DNA of 64,000 nt from NCBI GenBank assembly GCA_002841395.1, contig PGZM01000006.1, forward strand, positions 113,501 to 177,500. The letters are read 5' to 3'. A program made the translations under genes and the position numbers. Positions 50,391-61,775 of this stretch are shown piece after piece (within the stretch, counting starts at the first letter, position 1; every line of letters starts with the position of its first letter). Under the pieces are notes generated by a model. That model was not told where the DNA came from and did not search any database. It saw only the letters and a list, made by a program, of their open reading frames with translations. The stretch comes from Firmicutes bacterium HGW-Firmicutes-9 (GTDB lineage Bacteria > Bacillota > Clostridia > Christensenellales > CAG-138).

Positions 50391-51173
50391 TCAAAACATC
50401 ACTGCGATCAGCAGCGAAACAATCGTGATCACTCCGTTGAGCAGGTTGTGCGCGAGCATGGGGCCGATGATGCTCTTTGTTTTCACCAGCAGCCAGCCAT
50501 AAAACGAACCAAAAAGCAAACAGGTGAGCTGCTGGGCGAGGCTGAAATGCGTGATGGTAAAGGGGTTGAGGTTGTAGTTGATATGCGCGAGCATGAAGAT
50601 GATCGTCGAGCACACGATGGCGACGATGTTCGCGGCAACCTCCTTCTTGATGAACGTGCGGAACAACAGAATCATCGGCGGGATGATCATCGCGCGGAAG
50701 AGAATCTCTTCGCTCGTGCCGGAAAGAAGAATCTCAAAAAGGAAGTTGCCGATGGCGTTGCGCGCGGTCAGCGGATAGGGAAACGATCCGTCCATCACGC
50801 CGGTTTTGGTGAAAAGATACGCCAGCACGAACTGAATCACAAACCAGATACCGCTGAAGATCAGCACGCTGCGCACGGAGAAGCGGAGCTCGTTTTTGTT
50901 AAATCCGAATTCCGAGATTTTCTTGTGCAGCACCAACGCAAGCAGCACGATGAGCACAAACGCTGGAATCGCCTGAAGCACGTGGTGAATCGAGATCACC
51001 AGATACGCGTGATTCGGGTCAAATCGCATCAGCGGCGCGGCAATTTGCTCCGCCAGCGTGAAAGAAACGCTGCTGATCACGGTGGTGAGCGCATACAGCG
51101 CGGCGGTCAGTACGGGCACGCTCAACCACAAGAGATATCGAACGGGACGCTGAGACAACGGTTTTGACTCCAT
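50391..51173 (-). CDS. CPBP-family intramembrane metalloprotease
   Basis: A 260-residue protein with about seven transmembrane helices. The CPBP/Abi motif is present: EEILFRAMIIPP (EExxxR) and IIFMLAHINYNL with the second His, plus SFYGWLLVKTKSIIGPMLAHNLLNG with the third. These residues form the metal site. In bacteria the family handles bacteriocin immunity or peptide processing. GGGAG precedes the ATG at 51173. Confidence 0.92.
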   Translation of the reverse strand: MESKPLSQRPVRYLLWLSVPVLTAALYALTTVISSVSFTLAEQIAAPLMRFDPNHAYLVISIHHVLQAIPAFVLIVLLALVLHKKISEFGFNKNELRFSVRSVLIFSGIWFVIQFVLAYLFTKTGVMDGSFPYPLTARNAIGNFLFEILLSGTSEEILFRAMIIPPMILLFRTFIKKEVAANIVAIVCSTIIFMLAHINYNLNPFTITHFSLAQQLTCLLFGSFYGWLLVKTKSIIGPMLAHNLLNGVITIVSLLIAVMF

Positions 51174-51212
51174 ATATTCTCCCTGCGCACGATTGGTGCG
51201 ACTTTGTTCCAA

Positions 51213-51238
51213 GAAAAACCGCCGCGCTTGGCGACGGT
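51213..51238 (-). terminator. Terminator of the HD-domain gene
   Basis: On the minus strand accgtcgc and gcggcggt pair (one G-T) around five bases, followed by TTTTT. Confidence 0.75.
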
Positions 51239-51263
51239 CGGGTTCGGTGTTTTTCCGGCGGAA

Positions 51264-51821
51264 TTACATCCCCAACGCTTCGTGTACGTCCCGCATACCG
51301 AGGATGCTTTTCTGGATCACGTCCTCCAGCGTCATGCCGAGCAGTTCGCAGCCGCCGAGGATGACATCGCGGTTCACGCCGGCGGCAAAGCCCTTGTCCT
51401 TGAATTTCTTCTTCACGCTGGACACTTCCATGTCCATCACGCTCCGGCTGGGTCGCATGTAGGCAGCCGCCGTGATGAGTCCCGTGAGCTCGTCGATGGT
51501 ATACAGCACGGTTTCCATGTGCTTTTCCGGCTTGACATCGGCGCAGAGACCCCAGCCGTGCGCAAGCACTGCGTGGATGAACGCCTCGTCATAACCCGCT
51601 TCTTCCAGTAGACGGGGCGCGACCTTCAGGTGCTCCTCCGGCCACTGCTCATAGTCAACGTCGTGCAATAGGCCGACGATGCCCCAGTAGTTTTCGTCCT
51701 CGCCCGCCTCGCGCGCGAAATAGCGCATCACGCCCTCGACGGCAAACGCGTGCTTGAGGAGCGCTTCACTCTTGGTATACGTTTCCAGCGTGGAGAGCGC
51801 ATGTTCCCGTGTCATATCCAT
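51264..51821 (-). CDS. HD-domain hydrolase
   Basis: A 185-residue protein with an HD metal site: KHAFAVEGVMRYFAREAG gives the first His, LLHDVDYEQWPEEH the HD pair and AVLAHGWGLCADV another His; VLYTIDELTGLITAAAYMRPSR contains the late Asp. Such proteins are predicted phosphohydrolases of nucleotides or related compounds; this subgroup is uncharacterised. GAGGT precedes the ATG at 51821, ten bases away; a second Met two codons on is an alternative. Confidence 0.88.
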   Translation of the reverse strand: MDMTREHALSTLETYTKSEALLKHAFAVEGVMRYFAREAGEDENYWGIVGLLHDVDYEQWPEEHLKVAPRLLEEAGYDEAFIHAVLAHGWGLCADVKPEKHMETVLYTIDELTGLITAAAYMRPSRSVMDMEVSSVKKKFKDKGFAAGVNRDVILGGCELLGMTLEDVIQKSILGMRDVHEALGM

Positions 51822-52017
51822 TTCACTGTTACCTCGCTGTTTCAAAATTTATTTTGCGGTGCCGTTTGCGATTTTTCCGGCATGTTTTTCACCCTTGCCG
51901 GCGGATTGTTACGGCGTCATTTGTATGCCTCTGGCCCGACAAATGCAAGCACATGGACATTTCTCAATATCATATAATAAAAATATCAAAAATGGCAATA
52001 TATTTTAGTATCTTTTC

Positions 52018-52046
52018 TTGACATGGGGCAAATAGGATGATATCAT
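52018..52046 (+). promoter_or_regulatory. Promoter of rpoB-rpoC
   Basis: A perfect TTGACA (52018-52023), a 17-bp spacer and TATCAT (52041-52046), about 190 bp before rpoB. Confidence 0.75.
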
Positions 52047-52236
52047 TCATGATTGACTTATGATCGAATAAATGTCGCAATATGCCCAAAAACGGGTTTT
52101 TCAGCGGGTTTCACGCATGAAAACTGGACGATGGGCCATTTTTGACCGTTAGACGAACATAGGTCGTGCAACAGGTTTTTGACACGAAAAAATGCGAAGG
52201 CGCGACTTGCAACCGCGCCGGCAAGGGGAGTACGCG
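52047..52236 (+). promoter_or_regulatory. rpoB leader region
   Basis: A leader of about 180 nt. A hairpin with arms ggcgcg and cgcgcc (52199-52219) sits just before the GGGGAG binding site and could mask it. No known ribosomal leader motif was recognised. The stretch 51822-52017 further upstream is AT-rich and holds no gene. Confidence 0.4.
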
Positions 52237-55200
52237 ATGATGCATGACGTTCAAATGGGCAGACAGACGCGAAAGAGCTTTTCCAGAATTCGGGAAGTGC
52301 TCGATATGCCGGATTTGATTGAGATCCAAAAGAATTCGTACTATCGTTTTTTAAAGGAGGACCTGAGAGAGGTTTTTGACGATATTTCCCCGATAACCGA
52401 CTATTCCGGCAAACTGGTGTTAGAGTTTGTCGATTACCGTATCGATTTGGACAGCCCCAAATATTCCATGGAAGAAAGCAAGGAGCGCGACGTAAACTTC
52501 GCAGCTCCGCTTCGCGTTACCGTCCGCCTGATCAACAAGGAGACGGGCGAAGTCAAGCAGCAGGAAGTCTTCATGGGTGATTTCCCGCTCATGACACCGC
52601 AGGGCACGTTCATCATCAACGGTGCAGAGCGCGTTATCGTCTCTCAGCTCGTCCGTTCGCCGGGCGTGTATTTCTCCGAAAGCTTCGACAAAGTCGGCAA
52701 ACAGCTCTTCTCCGCGCAGGTAATCCCGAACCGCGGCGCATGGCTGGAATATGAAACGGACAGTAACGGCATTCTGTACGTCAAGATCGACCGTCAGCGC
52801 AAGGTGCACATCACGGCGCTTGTGCGCGCGCTCGGCTATGGCTCGAATCCGCAGATCCTCGACCTCTTGGGCGACGACGAGCGTCTCTCTGCCACCCTGC
52901 AGAAGGACCCGACGCACTCCGAAGCGGAAGGCCTCATCGAAATCTACAAGCGTCAGCGCCCCGGCGAGCCGCCGACGGAAGAGAGCGCACGCTCGCTTCT
53001 GAACTCGCTGTTCTTCGACAAGCGCTATGATCTGGCGCGCGTCGGCCGCTATAAATTTAATAAGAAACTCGCCATCCGCGCGCGCATCCGTAACCACGTT
53101 GCTGCGGATACGATCGTGCATCCCGTCACCGGCGAAATCCTCGCTGAGGCAGGGCAGACCATCGACCGTTTTGTCGCGGGAGACATCCAGAACGCCGGCA
53201 TCAATGAAGTCTGGCTGCAGGTTGGCGAAAACCGCGTCAAGGTCATCGGCAACAACTTTGTCCGCGCAAGCGACTGGCTGGAGTTTGACCCCCGTGAGGC
53301 GGGCATCAACGAAGATGTCCATCTGCCGACCCTGAAGGCAACGCTCAAGGACGCCGAAGGCATGAGCCAGGACGAACTCAAAGCCCTGCTCAAGTCCCGT
53401 TATTATGATCTGATTCCGCGGCACATCATCCCGGATGATATGATCGCGTCGATCTCCCACCTGATCGGCATGCCTTACGGCATCGGCCGCACGGACGACA
53501 TCGACCACCTTGGCAACCGCCGCATCCGCAGCGTCGGCGAACTGCTGCAAAACCAGATCCGCGTTGGCCTCACCCGTCTCGAGCGCGTTGTGCGCGAGCG
53601 CATGGGTCTGCAGGATATGGATGTCGCGATGCCCTCTAACCTCATCAACATCCGTCCGGTGACGGCGGCGATCAAGGAGTTCTTCGGTTCCTCGCAGCTG
53701 TCGCAGTTCATGGATCAGACCAACCCGCTGGCAGAGCTCACGCATAAGCGTCGTCTCTCCGCGCTCGGTCCTGGCGGCCTCAACCGCGAACGCGCGACGT
53801 TCGACGTCCGCGACGTTCACTTCTCGCATTATGGCCGTATGTGCCCCATCGAGACGCCGGAAGGTCCGAACATCGGCTTGATCAACTCGCTTTCGACCTA
53901 TGCCCGCATCAACGAATACGGCTTCATCGAAGCACCGTATCGCCGCGTGGATAGCAAAAAGCATGTCATCACTGACGAGATCGAGTACCTGACCGCGGAC
54001 GAAGAGGATAACTTCATCGTGGCGCAGGCCAACGAGCCGATCAACGAGGACACCCATTGGTTTATGAAAGATCGCGTCATCGCGCGCTTGCTCGACCAGA
54101 TTATCGAAGTCAAGGCCGTTGAAGTGGACTATATGGACGTATCTCCGAAGCAGCTGGTTTCGGTTGCAACGTCGATGATCCCCTTCCTCGAAAACGACGA
54201 CGCAAACCGCGCGCTGATGGGTTCGAACATGCAGCGTCAGGCGGTTCCGCTGCTCATTCCCGAGTCTCCGATCGTTGCGACGGGCATGGAATACAAGGCC
54301 GCACACGACTCCGGTATCGTGCTGATCGCCCGCGAGGACGGCGTGGTTTCCCGCGCGTCTGCCAAGGCGATCGTGATTACGGACAAGATCGGCGTGGAGC
54401 ATGTGTATAAACTCACGAAGTTCCAGCGCAGCAACCAGGGCACCTGCCTCAACCAGCGTCCGATTGTGAAGCGCGGCGACATCATAGCCAAGGGCGATGT
54501 GATCGCCGACGGCGCCTCGACCGAAAACGGCGAGATCGCGCTCGGCAGAAACATCCTCATCGGTTTCATGACCTGGGAAGGTTACAACTACGAGGACGCG
54601 GTTCTCATCAGCGAAAAGCTGGTCAAGGACGATGTCTTTACCTCCATCCACATCGAGGAGCACGAGGTTGAAGCGCGCGACACCAAGCTTGGGCCGGAAG
54701 AGATCACCCGCGACATCCCGAACATCGGCGAAGACGCGCTTGCGCAGCTCGACGAAAACGGCATCATCCGCCCCGGTGCGGAAGTCCGCAGCGGCGATAT
54801 CCTCGTCGGCAAGGTTACCCCGAAGGGCGAAACCGAACTGACCGCGGAAGAGCGTCTGCTTCGCGCCATCTTCGGCGAAAAAGCGCGCGACGTGCGCGAC
54901 ACCTCCCTCCGTGTTCCGCACGGCGAGGGCGGCATCGTGGTCGACGTTAAGATCTTCACCCGCGAGCACAAGGACGAACTCAGCCCCGGCGTGAACCAGA
55001 TGGTGCGCGTCTACATCGCCCAGAAACGTAAGATTTCTGTCGGCGACAAGATGGCGGGACGCCACGGCAACAAGGGTGTTATCTCCCGCATTCTGCCGGA
55101 AGAAGACATGCCGTTCCTGCCCGATGGCACACCGCTGCAGATCGTGCTCAACCCGCTCGGCGTTCCCTCGCGTATGAACATCGGTCAGGTTCTGGAGCTG

Positions 55201-56001
55201 CATCTTGGCGTTGCGTGCAAAAACCTCGGCATCAAGATCGCGACCCCTGTTTTTGACGGCGCGACTGAGCAAGACATCAAAGACCTGCTGGTCAAAGCGG
55301 GACTTGATTCGGACGGAAAGACCGTACTCTACGATGGACGCAGCGGCGAAGCATTCGAAAACCGCGTCTCCGTCGGTTATATGTATTACCTCAAGCTCGC
55401 CCACCTTGTGGACGACAAGATCCACGCCCGCTCGACCGGCCCATACTCGCTCGTCACCCAGCAACCTCTGGGCGGCAAGGCGCAGTTCGGCGGACAGCGT
55501 TTCGGCGAAATGGAAGTCTGGGCGCTGGAAGCATACGGCGCGGCCTACACCCTGCAGGAAATCCTCACGGTCAAGTCGGACGACGTGGTCGGCCGCGTGA
55601 AGACCTACGAGGCGATCGTCAAGGGAGACAATGTGCCGCCTGCCGGCGTACCGGAATCCTTCAAGGTGCTCATCAAGGAGCTCCAGTCCCTCGCGCTGGA
55701 CATCAAGGTGTTGTCCGACACGCGCGATGAGATCTTCATCAACGAGGACGACGACGACGACGTAGTGCCGATCGATGTGAACCTCGCAGGTCTTGAAGAT
55801 GTGCCCGCCTTTGTTCCGCTGAGCGGCGAGGGGGACGATCTGGAAGACTTTGACGAGTTTGACGACTTCGAAGACGTCGAAGATGAACCCGCGGTCAGCG
55901 AAGACCTGGAATCCGCGGACGAAGCCCTCGACGTGCTGGACGAAGATCTTGCCGAGCTTTCCGACACGCTGGATCTCGACATCGACAAGGACATCGAATA
56001 A
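52237..56001 (+). CDS. rpoB: RNA polymerase beta subunit
   Basis: A 1254-residue subunit. The rifampicin-binding region [20 protein letters not shown] then [14 protein letters not shown] has wild-type residues (Asp, His and Ser at the usual resistance sites). [13 protein letters not shown] contains the catalytic-centre lysines. Residues after about 1170 form an unusually acidic tail ([34 protein letters not shown]). The start at 52237 has GGGGAG six bases upstream. rplL does not precede it; it has its own promoter. rpoC follows after 22 bp. Confidence 0.98.
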   Translation: MMHDVQMGRQTRKSFSRIREVLDMPDLIEIQKNSYYRFLKEDLREVFDDISPITDYSGKLVLEFVDYRIDLDSPKYSMEESKERDVNFAAPLRVTVRLINKETGEVKQQEVFMGDFPLMTPQGTFIINGAERVIVSQLVRSPGVYFSESFDKVGKQLFSAQVIPNRGAWLEYETDSNGILYVKIDRQRKVHITALVRALGYGSNPQILDLLGDDERLSATLQKDPTHSEAEGLIEIYKRQRPGEPPTEESARSLLNSLFFDKRYDLARVGRYKFNKKLAIRARIRNHVAADTIVHPVTGEILAEAGQTIDRFVAGDIQNAGINEVWLQVGENRVKVIGNNFVRASDWLEFDPREAGINEDVHLPTLKATLKDAEGMSQDELKALLKSRYYDLIPRHIIPDDMIASISHLIGMPYGIGRTDDIDHLGNRRIRSVGELLQNQIRVGLTRLERVVRERMGLQDMDVAMPSNLINIRPVTAAIKEFFGSSQLSQFMDQTNPLAELTHKRRLSALGPGGLNRERATFDVRDVHFSHYGRMCPIETPEGPNIGLINSLSTYARINEYGFIEAPYRRVDSKKHVITDEIEYLTADEEDNFIVAQANEPINEDTHWFMKDRVIARLLDQIIEVKAVEVDYMDVSPKQLVSVATSMIPFLENDDANRALMGSNMQRQAVPLLIPESPIVATGMEYKAAHDSGIVLIAREDGVVSRASAKAIVITDKIGVEHVYKLTKFQRSNQGTCLNQRPIVKRGDIIAKGDVIADGASTENGEIALGRNILIGFMTWEGYNYEDAVLISEKLVKDDVFTSIHIEEHEVEARDTKLGPEEITRDIPNIGEDALAQLDENGIIRPGAEVRSGDILVGKVTPKGETELTAEERLLRAIFGEKARDVRDTSLRVPHGEGGIVVDVKIFTREHKDELSPGVNQMVRVYIAQKRKISVGDKMAGRHGNKGVISRILPEEDMPFLPDGTPLQIVLNPLGVPSRMNIGQVLELHLGVACKNLGIKIATPVFDGATEQDIKDLLVKAGLDSDGKTVLYDGRSGEAFENRVSVGYMYYLKLAHLVDDKIHARSTGPYSLVTQQPLGGKAQFGGQRFGEMEVWALEAYGAAYTLQEILTVKSDDVVGRVKTYEAIVKGDNVPPAGVPESFKVLIKELQSLALDIKVLSDTRDEIFINEDDDDDVVPIDVNLAGLEDVPAFVPLSGEGDDLEDFDEFDDFEDVEDEPAVSEDLESADEALDVLDEDLAELSDTLDLDIDKDIE

Positions 56002-56023
56002 CGGCAGCAAGGAGAGATAGACT

Positions 56024-59000
56024 GTGTTTGAATTGACGAATTTTGACGCGTTGCAAATCGGGCTCGCATCGCCCGAGAAGATACTCGAATGGTCCCATGG
56101 CGAGGTCAAGAAACCCGAAACGATCAACTACCGTACCCTCAAGCCCGAAAAAGACGGCCTCTTTTGTGAGCGCATCTTCGGGCCGACGAAGGACTGGGAG
56201 TGCCATTGCGGACGTTATAAGCGCGGCCGCTACAAGGGCATCGTCTGCGAAAAGTGCGGCGTGGAAGTCACCCGCGCAAAGGTTCGCCGCGAGCGCATGG
56301 GTCACATCGAGCTCGCCGTGCCGGTCAGCCACATCTGGTACTTCAAAGGCATTCCGTGCCGCATGAAGATGCTGCTGGACATGAGCCCTCGCTCCTTGGA
56401 GCAGGTGCTCTACTTTGGCGCCTATGTGGTCATCGATCCCGGTCACACCGCGTTGACCTACAAGCAAATCCTCACCGATAAAGAATACCGCGAAGCGCAG
56501 GAACAGTATGGTTCCAAGGCGTTCCGTGCGGGCATGGGCGCGGAAGCAATCCGCGAACTGCTCATGCAGCTGGATCTGCCGAAGCTCGAGAAAGAGCTCC
56601 GCGCGGAGATCGACAACGCCTCCGGCCAGAAGCGTGCAAACGCGATCAAGCGCCTTGAGGTGGTCGAAGCCTTTATCACCAGCGGCAACAAGCCCGAGTG
56701 GATCATCCTCACGGTGATCCCGGTCATTCCGCCGGAAATCCGCCCGATGGTACAGCTCGATGGCGGCCGCTTTGCAACGAGCGACCTCAACGACCTCTAT
56801 CGTCGTGTGATCAACCGCAACAACCGCCTCAAGAGACTCCTTGAGCTGCGCGCACCGGACATCATCGTCCGCAACGAAAAGCGCATGCTGCAGGAAGCGG
56901 TTGACTCCCTCATCGACAACGGCCGCCGCACCCGTCCCGTTACGGGACCGGGCAACCGTCCGCTCAAGTCCCTTTCGGACATGCTGCGCGGCAAACAGGG
57001 CCGTTTCCGCCAGAACCTGCTCGGTAAGCGCGTCGACTATTCCGGCCGTAGCGTTATCGTCGTGGGTCCTGACCTTCAGATGTATCAGTGCGGTCTGCCC
57101 AAAGAGATGGCGCTGGAGCTGTTCAAACCCTTCGTCATGAAAAAGCTCGTCAAGGGCGGATTTGCACAGAATGTCAAGGGCGCAAAGCGCATGGTGGAGC
57201 GCGTTGACCAGGCTGTATGGGGCGTGCTCGAGGAGGTCATCAAAGACCATCCGGTGCTCTTAAACCGCGCACCAACGTTGCATAGACTCGGCATCCAGGC
57301 GTTTGAGCCGATTCTGGTCGAAGGCCGCGCGCTGAAGCTGCATCCGCTCGTCTGCACCGCGTACAACGCGGACTTCGACGGAGACCAGATGGCCGTTCAC
57401 GTGCCGCTCTCGGTTGAGGCGCAGGCGGAAGCCCGCTTCCTCATGCTCGCGAGCAACAACATATTAAAACCGCAGGATGGCCGCCCCGTCGTTTCCCCGA
57501 CGCAGGATATGGTCATGGGCTGCTACTATCTGACCATGGTTCGCCCCGGTGCAAAGGGCGAGGGCAAAATCTTCCACAGCGAAGACGAAGCCATCATGGC
57601 CTATCAGACCGGCGAGATCGCGCTGCAGGCGAAGGTGAAAATCCGTCTTGAGCGCGAATGGAACGGCGAGAAGTGCCGCAAGGTCGTGGACACCACGGTC
57701 GGCCGCGTGATCTTCAACAACGCCATTCCGCAGGATCTCGGCTTTGTCGATCGCACGACGGAGGACAACCTCTTCGTGCTCGAAATCGACAAACTGGTTG
57801 CGAAAAAGGACCTCGGAAACATCGTGGACAGCTGCTACCGCAAGTATGGCCCCACGACCACGTCGCAGGTGCTGGACCGCATCAAGAAACTCGGCTTCAC
57901 CTATTCCACGCGCGGCGGCATCACCGTCGGCTTCCAGGACATTCAGGTGCCTGCCGAGAAGAAGCAAATGATCGCGGACGCAGAGGTCAAGATCGAAGAG
58001 ATCGACGAGCTCTTCCGCATGGGTATGCTTTCTAACGCCGAGCGCAAAGAGCGCGTCATCAAGGTTTGGGAAAAGACCACCGACCTTGTGGCAAAGAAGC
58101 TGATGAGCTCGCTCGACGAATTCAACCCCATCTACATGATGGCAAACTCCGGCGCGCGCGGCAGCACGGCACAGATCCGTCAGCTGGCCGGTATGCGCGG
58201 ACTCATGGCCGACCCGAGCGGTCAGATCATCGAGGTTCCGATTCGCGCGAATTTCCGCGAAGGCCTCTCGGTTCTGGAGTTCTTCATCTCCTCGCACGGT
58301 GCGCGTAAAGGTCTTGCCGATACCGCGCTCCGTACAGCGGACTCCGGTTACCTCACTCGCCGTCTGGTCGACGTCTCTCAGGACGTCATCGTGCGCGAAG
58401 AAGATTGCTTCGCCAACCGCGGCGAGGCGGCCAAGGGCATGGTGCTCACCGAGATCAAGGATGGCAACAAGCTCATCGAGCCGCTGCGCTCCCGCGTGAT
58501 CGGCCGCTATGCGGTCGAGACCGTCGTGCATCCCGAAACCGGCGAAGTCATCGTCGAGGCGGGCGTGCTGATCTCCTATGAGCAGGCCGAGGCGATTGAG
58601 AAGGCGAACATCAAGAGCGTGCATTGCCGCTCGGTCTTCACCTGCCGCGCAGAACGCGGCGTCTGCGCCAAGTGCTACGGCGCGAACCTTGCCACCGGCA
58701 CACCCGTGAACATCGGCGAAGCGGTCGGCATCATCGCGGCGCAGGCCATCGGCGAACCGGGCACACAGCTGACGATGCGTACGTTCCACACCGGCGGCGT
58801 CGCCAGCGCGGACGATATCACACAGGGTCTCCCGCGCGTCGAGGAACTCTTCGAAGCGCGTAAGCCGAAGGGCCTTGCTGTCATCAGCGAGATCAACGGC
58901 GTGGTGCACATTGACGATTCCAAGAAGCGCCGTGAAGCGGTTGTCACCAACGAGGACGGGGAAGCAGAAAGCTACCTCATCCCGTTCGGCAGCAAGCTCA

Positions 59001-59539
59001 AGGTTGCGGACGGCTCCGTTGTTGAGGCGGGCGACGAGCTCACCGAAGGCAGCGTGAACCCGCATGACATCCTCAAGATCAAGGGCGTCAAGGGTGTTCA
59101 GGCTTACCTCCTAAAGGAAGTCCAGAGCGTCTACCGTCTGCAGGGCGTTGAAATCGCGGATAAGCACATCGAAGTTATTATCCGCCAGATGCTGAGAAAG
59201 GTTCAGATCGAGGAGAACGGCGACACCGCAATGCTGCCGGGCGAGTTGATCGACATCTTCCGCTTTGAGGGCGAGAACGAGCGCGTGATTCAGACCGAAG
59301 GCCGTCCGGCCATCGCAAAACGCAAGCTTTTAGGTATCACCAAGGCTTCGCTCGCGACGGATTCCTTCCTCTCCGCGGCATCGTTCCAGGAGACGACACG
59401 CGTGCTGACCGAGGCTGCCATCAAGGGCAAGATCGATCCGCTCGTCGGCCTCAAGGAAAACGTCATCATCGGCAAGCTGATTCCCGCCGGCATTGGACTA
59501 AAGCGCTATCGCAACGTCGTCGTGACGGACAACAAATAA
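56024..59539 (+). CDS. rpoC: RNA polymerase beta' subunit
   Basis: A 1171-residue subunit starting at GTG ([20 protein letters not shown]) after an AAGGAG site. N-terminal zinc site: [19 protein letters not shown]. The magnesium site NADFDGD is in [13 protein letters not shown]. The bridge/trigger helix region [21 protein letters not shown] is intact, and the second zinc site is [19 protein letters not shown]. No long lineage insertions are seen, consistent with Firmicutes. Confidence 0.98.
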   Translation: MFELTNFDALQIGLASPEKILEWSHGEVKKPETINYRTLKPEKDGLFCERIFGPTKDWECHCGRYKRGRYKGIVCEKCGVEVTRAKVRRERMGHIELAVPVSHIWYFKGIPCRMKMLLDMSPRSLEQVLYFGAYVVIDPGHTALTYKQILTDKEYREAQEQYGSKAFRAGMGAEAIRELLMQLDLPKLEKELRAEIDNASGQKRANAIKRLEVVEAFITSGNKPEWIILTVIPVIPPEIRPMVQLDGGRFATSDLNDLYRRVINRNNRLKRLLELRAPDIIVRNEKRMLQEAVDSLIDNGRRTRPVTGPGNRPLKSLSDMLRGKQGRFRQNLLGKRVDYSGRSVIVVGPDLQMYQCGLPKEMALELFKPFVMKKLVKGGFAQNVKGAKRMVERVDQAVWGVLEEVIKDHPVLLNRAPTLHRLGIQAFEPILVEGRALKLHPLVCTAYNADFDGDQMAVHVPLSVEAQAEARFLMLASNNILKPQDGRPVVSPTQDMVMGCYYLTMVRPGAKGEGKIFHSEDEAIMAYQTGEIALQAKVKIRLEREWNGEKCRKVVDTTVGRVIFNNAIPQDLGFVDRTTEDNLFVLEIDKLVAKKDLGNIVDSCYRKYGPTTTSQVLDRIKKLGFTYSTRGGITVGFQDIQVPAEKKQMIADAEVKIEEIDELFRMGMLSNAERKERVIKVWEKTTDLVAKKLMSSLDEFNPIYMMANSGARGSTAQIRQLAGMRGLMADPSGQIIEVPIRANFREGLSVLEFFISSHGARKGLADTALRTADSGYLTRRLVDVSQDVIVREEDCFANRGEAAKGMVLTEIKDGNKLIEPLRSRVIGRYAVETVVHPETGEVIVEAGVLISYEQAEAIEKANIKSVHCRSVFTCRAERGVCAKCYGANLATGTPVNIGEAVGIIAAQAIGEPGTQLTMRTFHTGGVASADDITQGLPRVEELFEARKPKGLAVISEINGVVHIDDSKKRREAVVTNEDGEAESYLIPFGSKLKVADGSVVEAGDELTEGSVNPHDILKIKGVKGVQAYLLKEVQSVYRLQGVEIADKHIEVIIRQMLRKVQIEENGDTAMLPGELIDIFRFEGENERVIQTEGRPAIAKRKLLGITKASLATDSFLSAASFQETTRVLTEAAIKGKIDPLVGLKENVIIGKLIPAGIGLKRYRNVVVTDNK

Positions 59540-59540
59540 A

Positions 59541-59614
59541 AAACCGCCGAAGAAACGCTTCGGTGCATACGTTCAAAATACCGCCGCGCCGGATGACCTC
59601 CGGCGCGACGGTTT
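59541..59614 (+). terminator. Hairpins after rpoC
   Basis: A small stem ccgaag/cttcgg (59547-59562) and a larger one, accgccgcgccgga (59580-59593) with tccggcgcgacggt (59599-59612), one mismatch, followed by ttt. The T-tract is short, so read-through into the next gene is possible. Confidence 0.55.
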
Positions 59615-59647
59615 CCCAACAAAGCGCGACCCTCGAAAGGAGCGGAC

Positions 59648-60373
59648 ATGGAAAAACTGCCAGTCAATCCCAATTGTGAGCTTTCCGGCACGAAATACTG
59701 CGCGATGCTGAACATGCATACCTGCGCTGCCTGCACCGTTCGCGATTCGGAGAACAAGTCAGAGATCAAGAGCGATCTCGACCTGTATGAAACGCTCCTG
59801 CCGGAAGGCGGCGTCGCGCGCTTGTTTGAAAGCAAGGACTGCCAGTTCTGCAAGACGCAGGTCAAGGGAAAGCGTCGCGGCTATGCGATTCTCGACATGG
59901 CGCACCCGGAACCGCGGCGTGTGCAAAAATGGCTCTTCGGCACGCGTCCCGCGCGCATCGGCACCATGATTCCCGTGCAGATGAGCGTGTGTACCAAGTG
60001 CCGCAGACGGTTTTTGATGATGGAGTATCTGCCGGTGGTGGTTCCGGTGGTCGTCGGATTTATCGCGTTGATTGTGGTCTCCATGGACGCCGTGAAAAAT
60101 CCGCTGGTGGATCTTTCAATGTTTGCGCCGTTCGGCGCGTGGATCGTTGCGACGCTGCTCGGCGTCATCGCGGGCAAGCTCATCACCGACGGGCTTGAGC
60201 GCGGCTGGCGGAAAGAGATGGAGACGGATGTCATGCGTCATCCGGTCATCGCCGAGATGGTGAACAAGGGTTGGACGCCGATCACCGCCAAGAGCCGCAC
60301 AAAACTGCTCTTTTCTAAGAGCCGTTTGGCAAAAGGCCTCGGCACAGGAGATGGCGAGCAACCGCTCGAATAA
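59648..60373 (+). CDS. Hypothetical zinc-ribbon membrane protein
   Basis: A 241-residue protein. The N-terminal 40 residues hold four cysteines (Cys10, Cys18, Cys26, Cys29), then CQFCKTQVKGKRRGYAILD and SVCTKCRRRF, which together look like a zinc ribbon. Two transmembrane helices follow (about 130-150 YLPVVVPVVVGFIALIVV, and about 162-180). A basic cytoplasmic tail ends the protein. I do not recognise the family. AAAGGAG precedes the ATG. It stands between rpoC and the rpsL operon, an unusual place for such a gene. Confidence 0.75.
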   Translation: MEKLPVNPNCELSGTKYCAMLNMHTCAACTVRDSENKSEIKSDLDLYETLLPEGGVARLFESKDCQFCKTQVKGKRRGYAILDMAHPEPRRVQKWLFGTRPARIGTMIPVQMSVCTKCRRRFLMMEYLPVVVPVVVGFIALIVVSMDAVKNPLVDLSMFAPFGAWIVATLLGVIAGKLITDGLERGWRKEMETDVMRHPVIAEMVNKGWTPITAKSRTKLLFSKSRLAKGLGTGDGEQPLE

Positions 60374-60699
60374 GAAAATTGTGGCCTAAGCGCTGGGCGG
60401 AGCACTATATATAGGAAACCGCAGCAGCGAGAGAGAAAGCGTTTGACAAGCCGGGCCATTGCTGATAAAATACTGCGTTGGCGGTTCCTGTTTTTTGCGT
60501 CCGTTTTGCGAAACATGCTGGTTTTGCGGAACTTAACGCGAAACAAACGCCATTTTGACCCGGTTTTAACAGAAATCAGGTAAGATAGCTTCCGGAGAAC
60601 CGGACAAACCATTGGATACAATGTTCCCTACAGGGGTTGCAGGGAGCGGTAATAGAGATAGATAAGTTTGATATGACTAAGATTGAAGGAGATTGATTC
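60374..60699 (+). promoter_or_regulatory. Leader region of the rpsL operon
   Basis: About 325 bp without a gene. It contains the rpsL promoter (60444-60472), then a leader of some 220 nt with repeated gttttgcg words and a small hairpin tccgg-agaa-ccgga near 60590-60604. No known leader RNA was recognised. AAGGAG stands eight bases before rpsL. Confidence 0.45.
60444..60472 (+). promoter_or_regulatory. Promoter of rpsL-rpsG-fusA-tuf
   Basis: A perfect TTGACA (60444-60449), a 17-bp spacer and TAAAAT (60467-60472). Confidence 0.8.
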
Positions 60700-61089
60700 A
60701 TGCCGACCATTAACCAGTTGGTTCGTAAAGGCAGAGAGCAGGTGGAGTATAAATCCACGGCTCCTATTCTGAAGCAGTGCCCGCAGCGCCGCGGTGTCTG
60801 CACGGCGGTCCGTACGATGACCCCGAAAAAGCCGAACTCCGCGCTGCGTAAAATTGCCCGTATCCGTCTGACCGACGGCCTCGAGGGCACAGCATACATC
60901 CCCGGCATCGGCCACAACCTGCAGGAGCACTCCGTTGTGCTCATCCGCGGCGGCCGCGTTAAGGACCTCCCGGGTGTTCGTTACCACATCATCCGCGGCG
61001 CGCTTGACACCGCGGGCGTTGCCAACCGCAAGCAGAGCCGCTCGCTCTACGGTGCGAAGAAGACGCAGAAGCAAGCGAAGAAGAAATAA
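60700..61089 (+). CDS. rpsL: 30S ribosomal protein S12
   Basis: A 129-residue S12: [29 protein letters not shown] and [20 protein letters not shown], with the lysine that decides streptomycin sensitivity in its wild-type form, followed by [30 protein letters not shown]. It is part of the decoding centre. First gene of the str operon; rpsG follows after 14 bp. Confidence 0.98.
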   Translation: MPTINQLVRKGREQVEYKSTAPILKQCPQRRGVCTAVRTMTPKKPNSALRKIARIRLTDGLEGTAYIPGIGHNLQEHSVVLIRGGRVKDLPGVRYHIIRGALDTAGVANRKQSRSLYGAKKTQKQAKKK

Positions 61090-61103
61090 GGGAGGGCCGA
61101 AGA

Positions 61104-61574
61104 ATGCCGAGAAGAGGATTTATCCCCAAGCGTGAAGTGCTGGCCGACCCGATCTATAACAGCGTGGTCGTTACCAAGCTCATCAACCAGGTTATGAATG
61201 ATGGCAAACGCGGCGTCGCCCAAAAGGCCGTTTACGATGCGTTTGATTCTATCCGTGAAAAGACCGGCCGTGAGCCGGGCGAAGTCTTTGAGCAGGCGAT
61301 GAGTAACATCATGCCGGTGCTCGAAGTCAAAGCCCGCCGCGTCGGCGGTGCCACCTATCAGGTGCCGATCGAGATCCGTACAGAGCGTCGCCAGACGCTG
61401 GGCCTCCGCTGGCTCGTGTCGTTCGCGCGTAAGCGCGGCGAGCGTACCATCAGCGCGCGCCTTGCAGGCGAAATCATGGACGGCGCCAACAGCCAGGGCA
61501 GTGCCTTCAAAAAGAAGGAAGACACCCACAAGATGGCCGAGGCGAACAAAGCGTTCGCGCACTATCGCTGGTAA
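61104..61574 (+). CDS. rpsG: 30S ribosomal protein S7
   Basis: A 156-residue S7: [64 protein letters not shown] segment [20 protein letters not shown] and [43 protein letters not shown] at the end (broken into the usual helices). It organises the 3' domain of 16S rRNA. GGGAGG precedes the ATG. Confidence 0.98.
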   Translation: MPRRGFIPKREVLADPIYNSVVVTKLINQVMNDGKRGVAQKAVYDAFDSIREKTGREPGEVFEQAMSNIMPVLEVKARRVGGATYQVPIEIRTERRQTLGLRWLVSFARKRGERTISARLAGEIMDGANSQGSAFKKKEDTHKMAEANKAFAHYRW

Positions 61575-61689
61575 ACCACCGATCCGCGCACGCGCGGAAG
61601 GCGGCCTAAGTACGAAGGAATTGTCCCGGTTCATCTACGCGAAAGCGGCATGAACGCGGGAAACAATGAAGGAATCAACAGCCACGGGC

Positions 61690-61721
61690 CTGCGGTTCGG
61701 AGCAGTCTATCCGAACCGCAG
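61690..61721 (+). other. 12-bp perfect hairpin between rpsG and fusA
   Basis: ctgcggttcgga (61690-61701) and tccgaaccgcag (61710-61721) pair perfectly around an eight-base loop. No T-tract follows, so it is not a classical terminator; it could be an RNA processing, stability or protein-binding site in this 201-bp gap. Confidence 0.6.
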
Positions 61722-61775
61722 ACCCGCGCAATACTGTAGGGAACAAATATTAAGAACGAGTAAAGGGAAACGATT

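Noticed and set aside
52420..56127. A 1235-codon open frame on the minus strand across rpoB
   Set aside because: It is antisense to an unmistakable rpoB and owes its length to GC-rich codon use. No ribosome binding site or known motif. The same holds for long antisense frames over argS, serS, ileS, rpoC and fusA.
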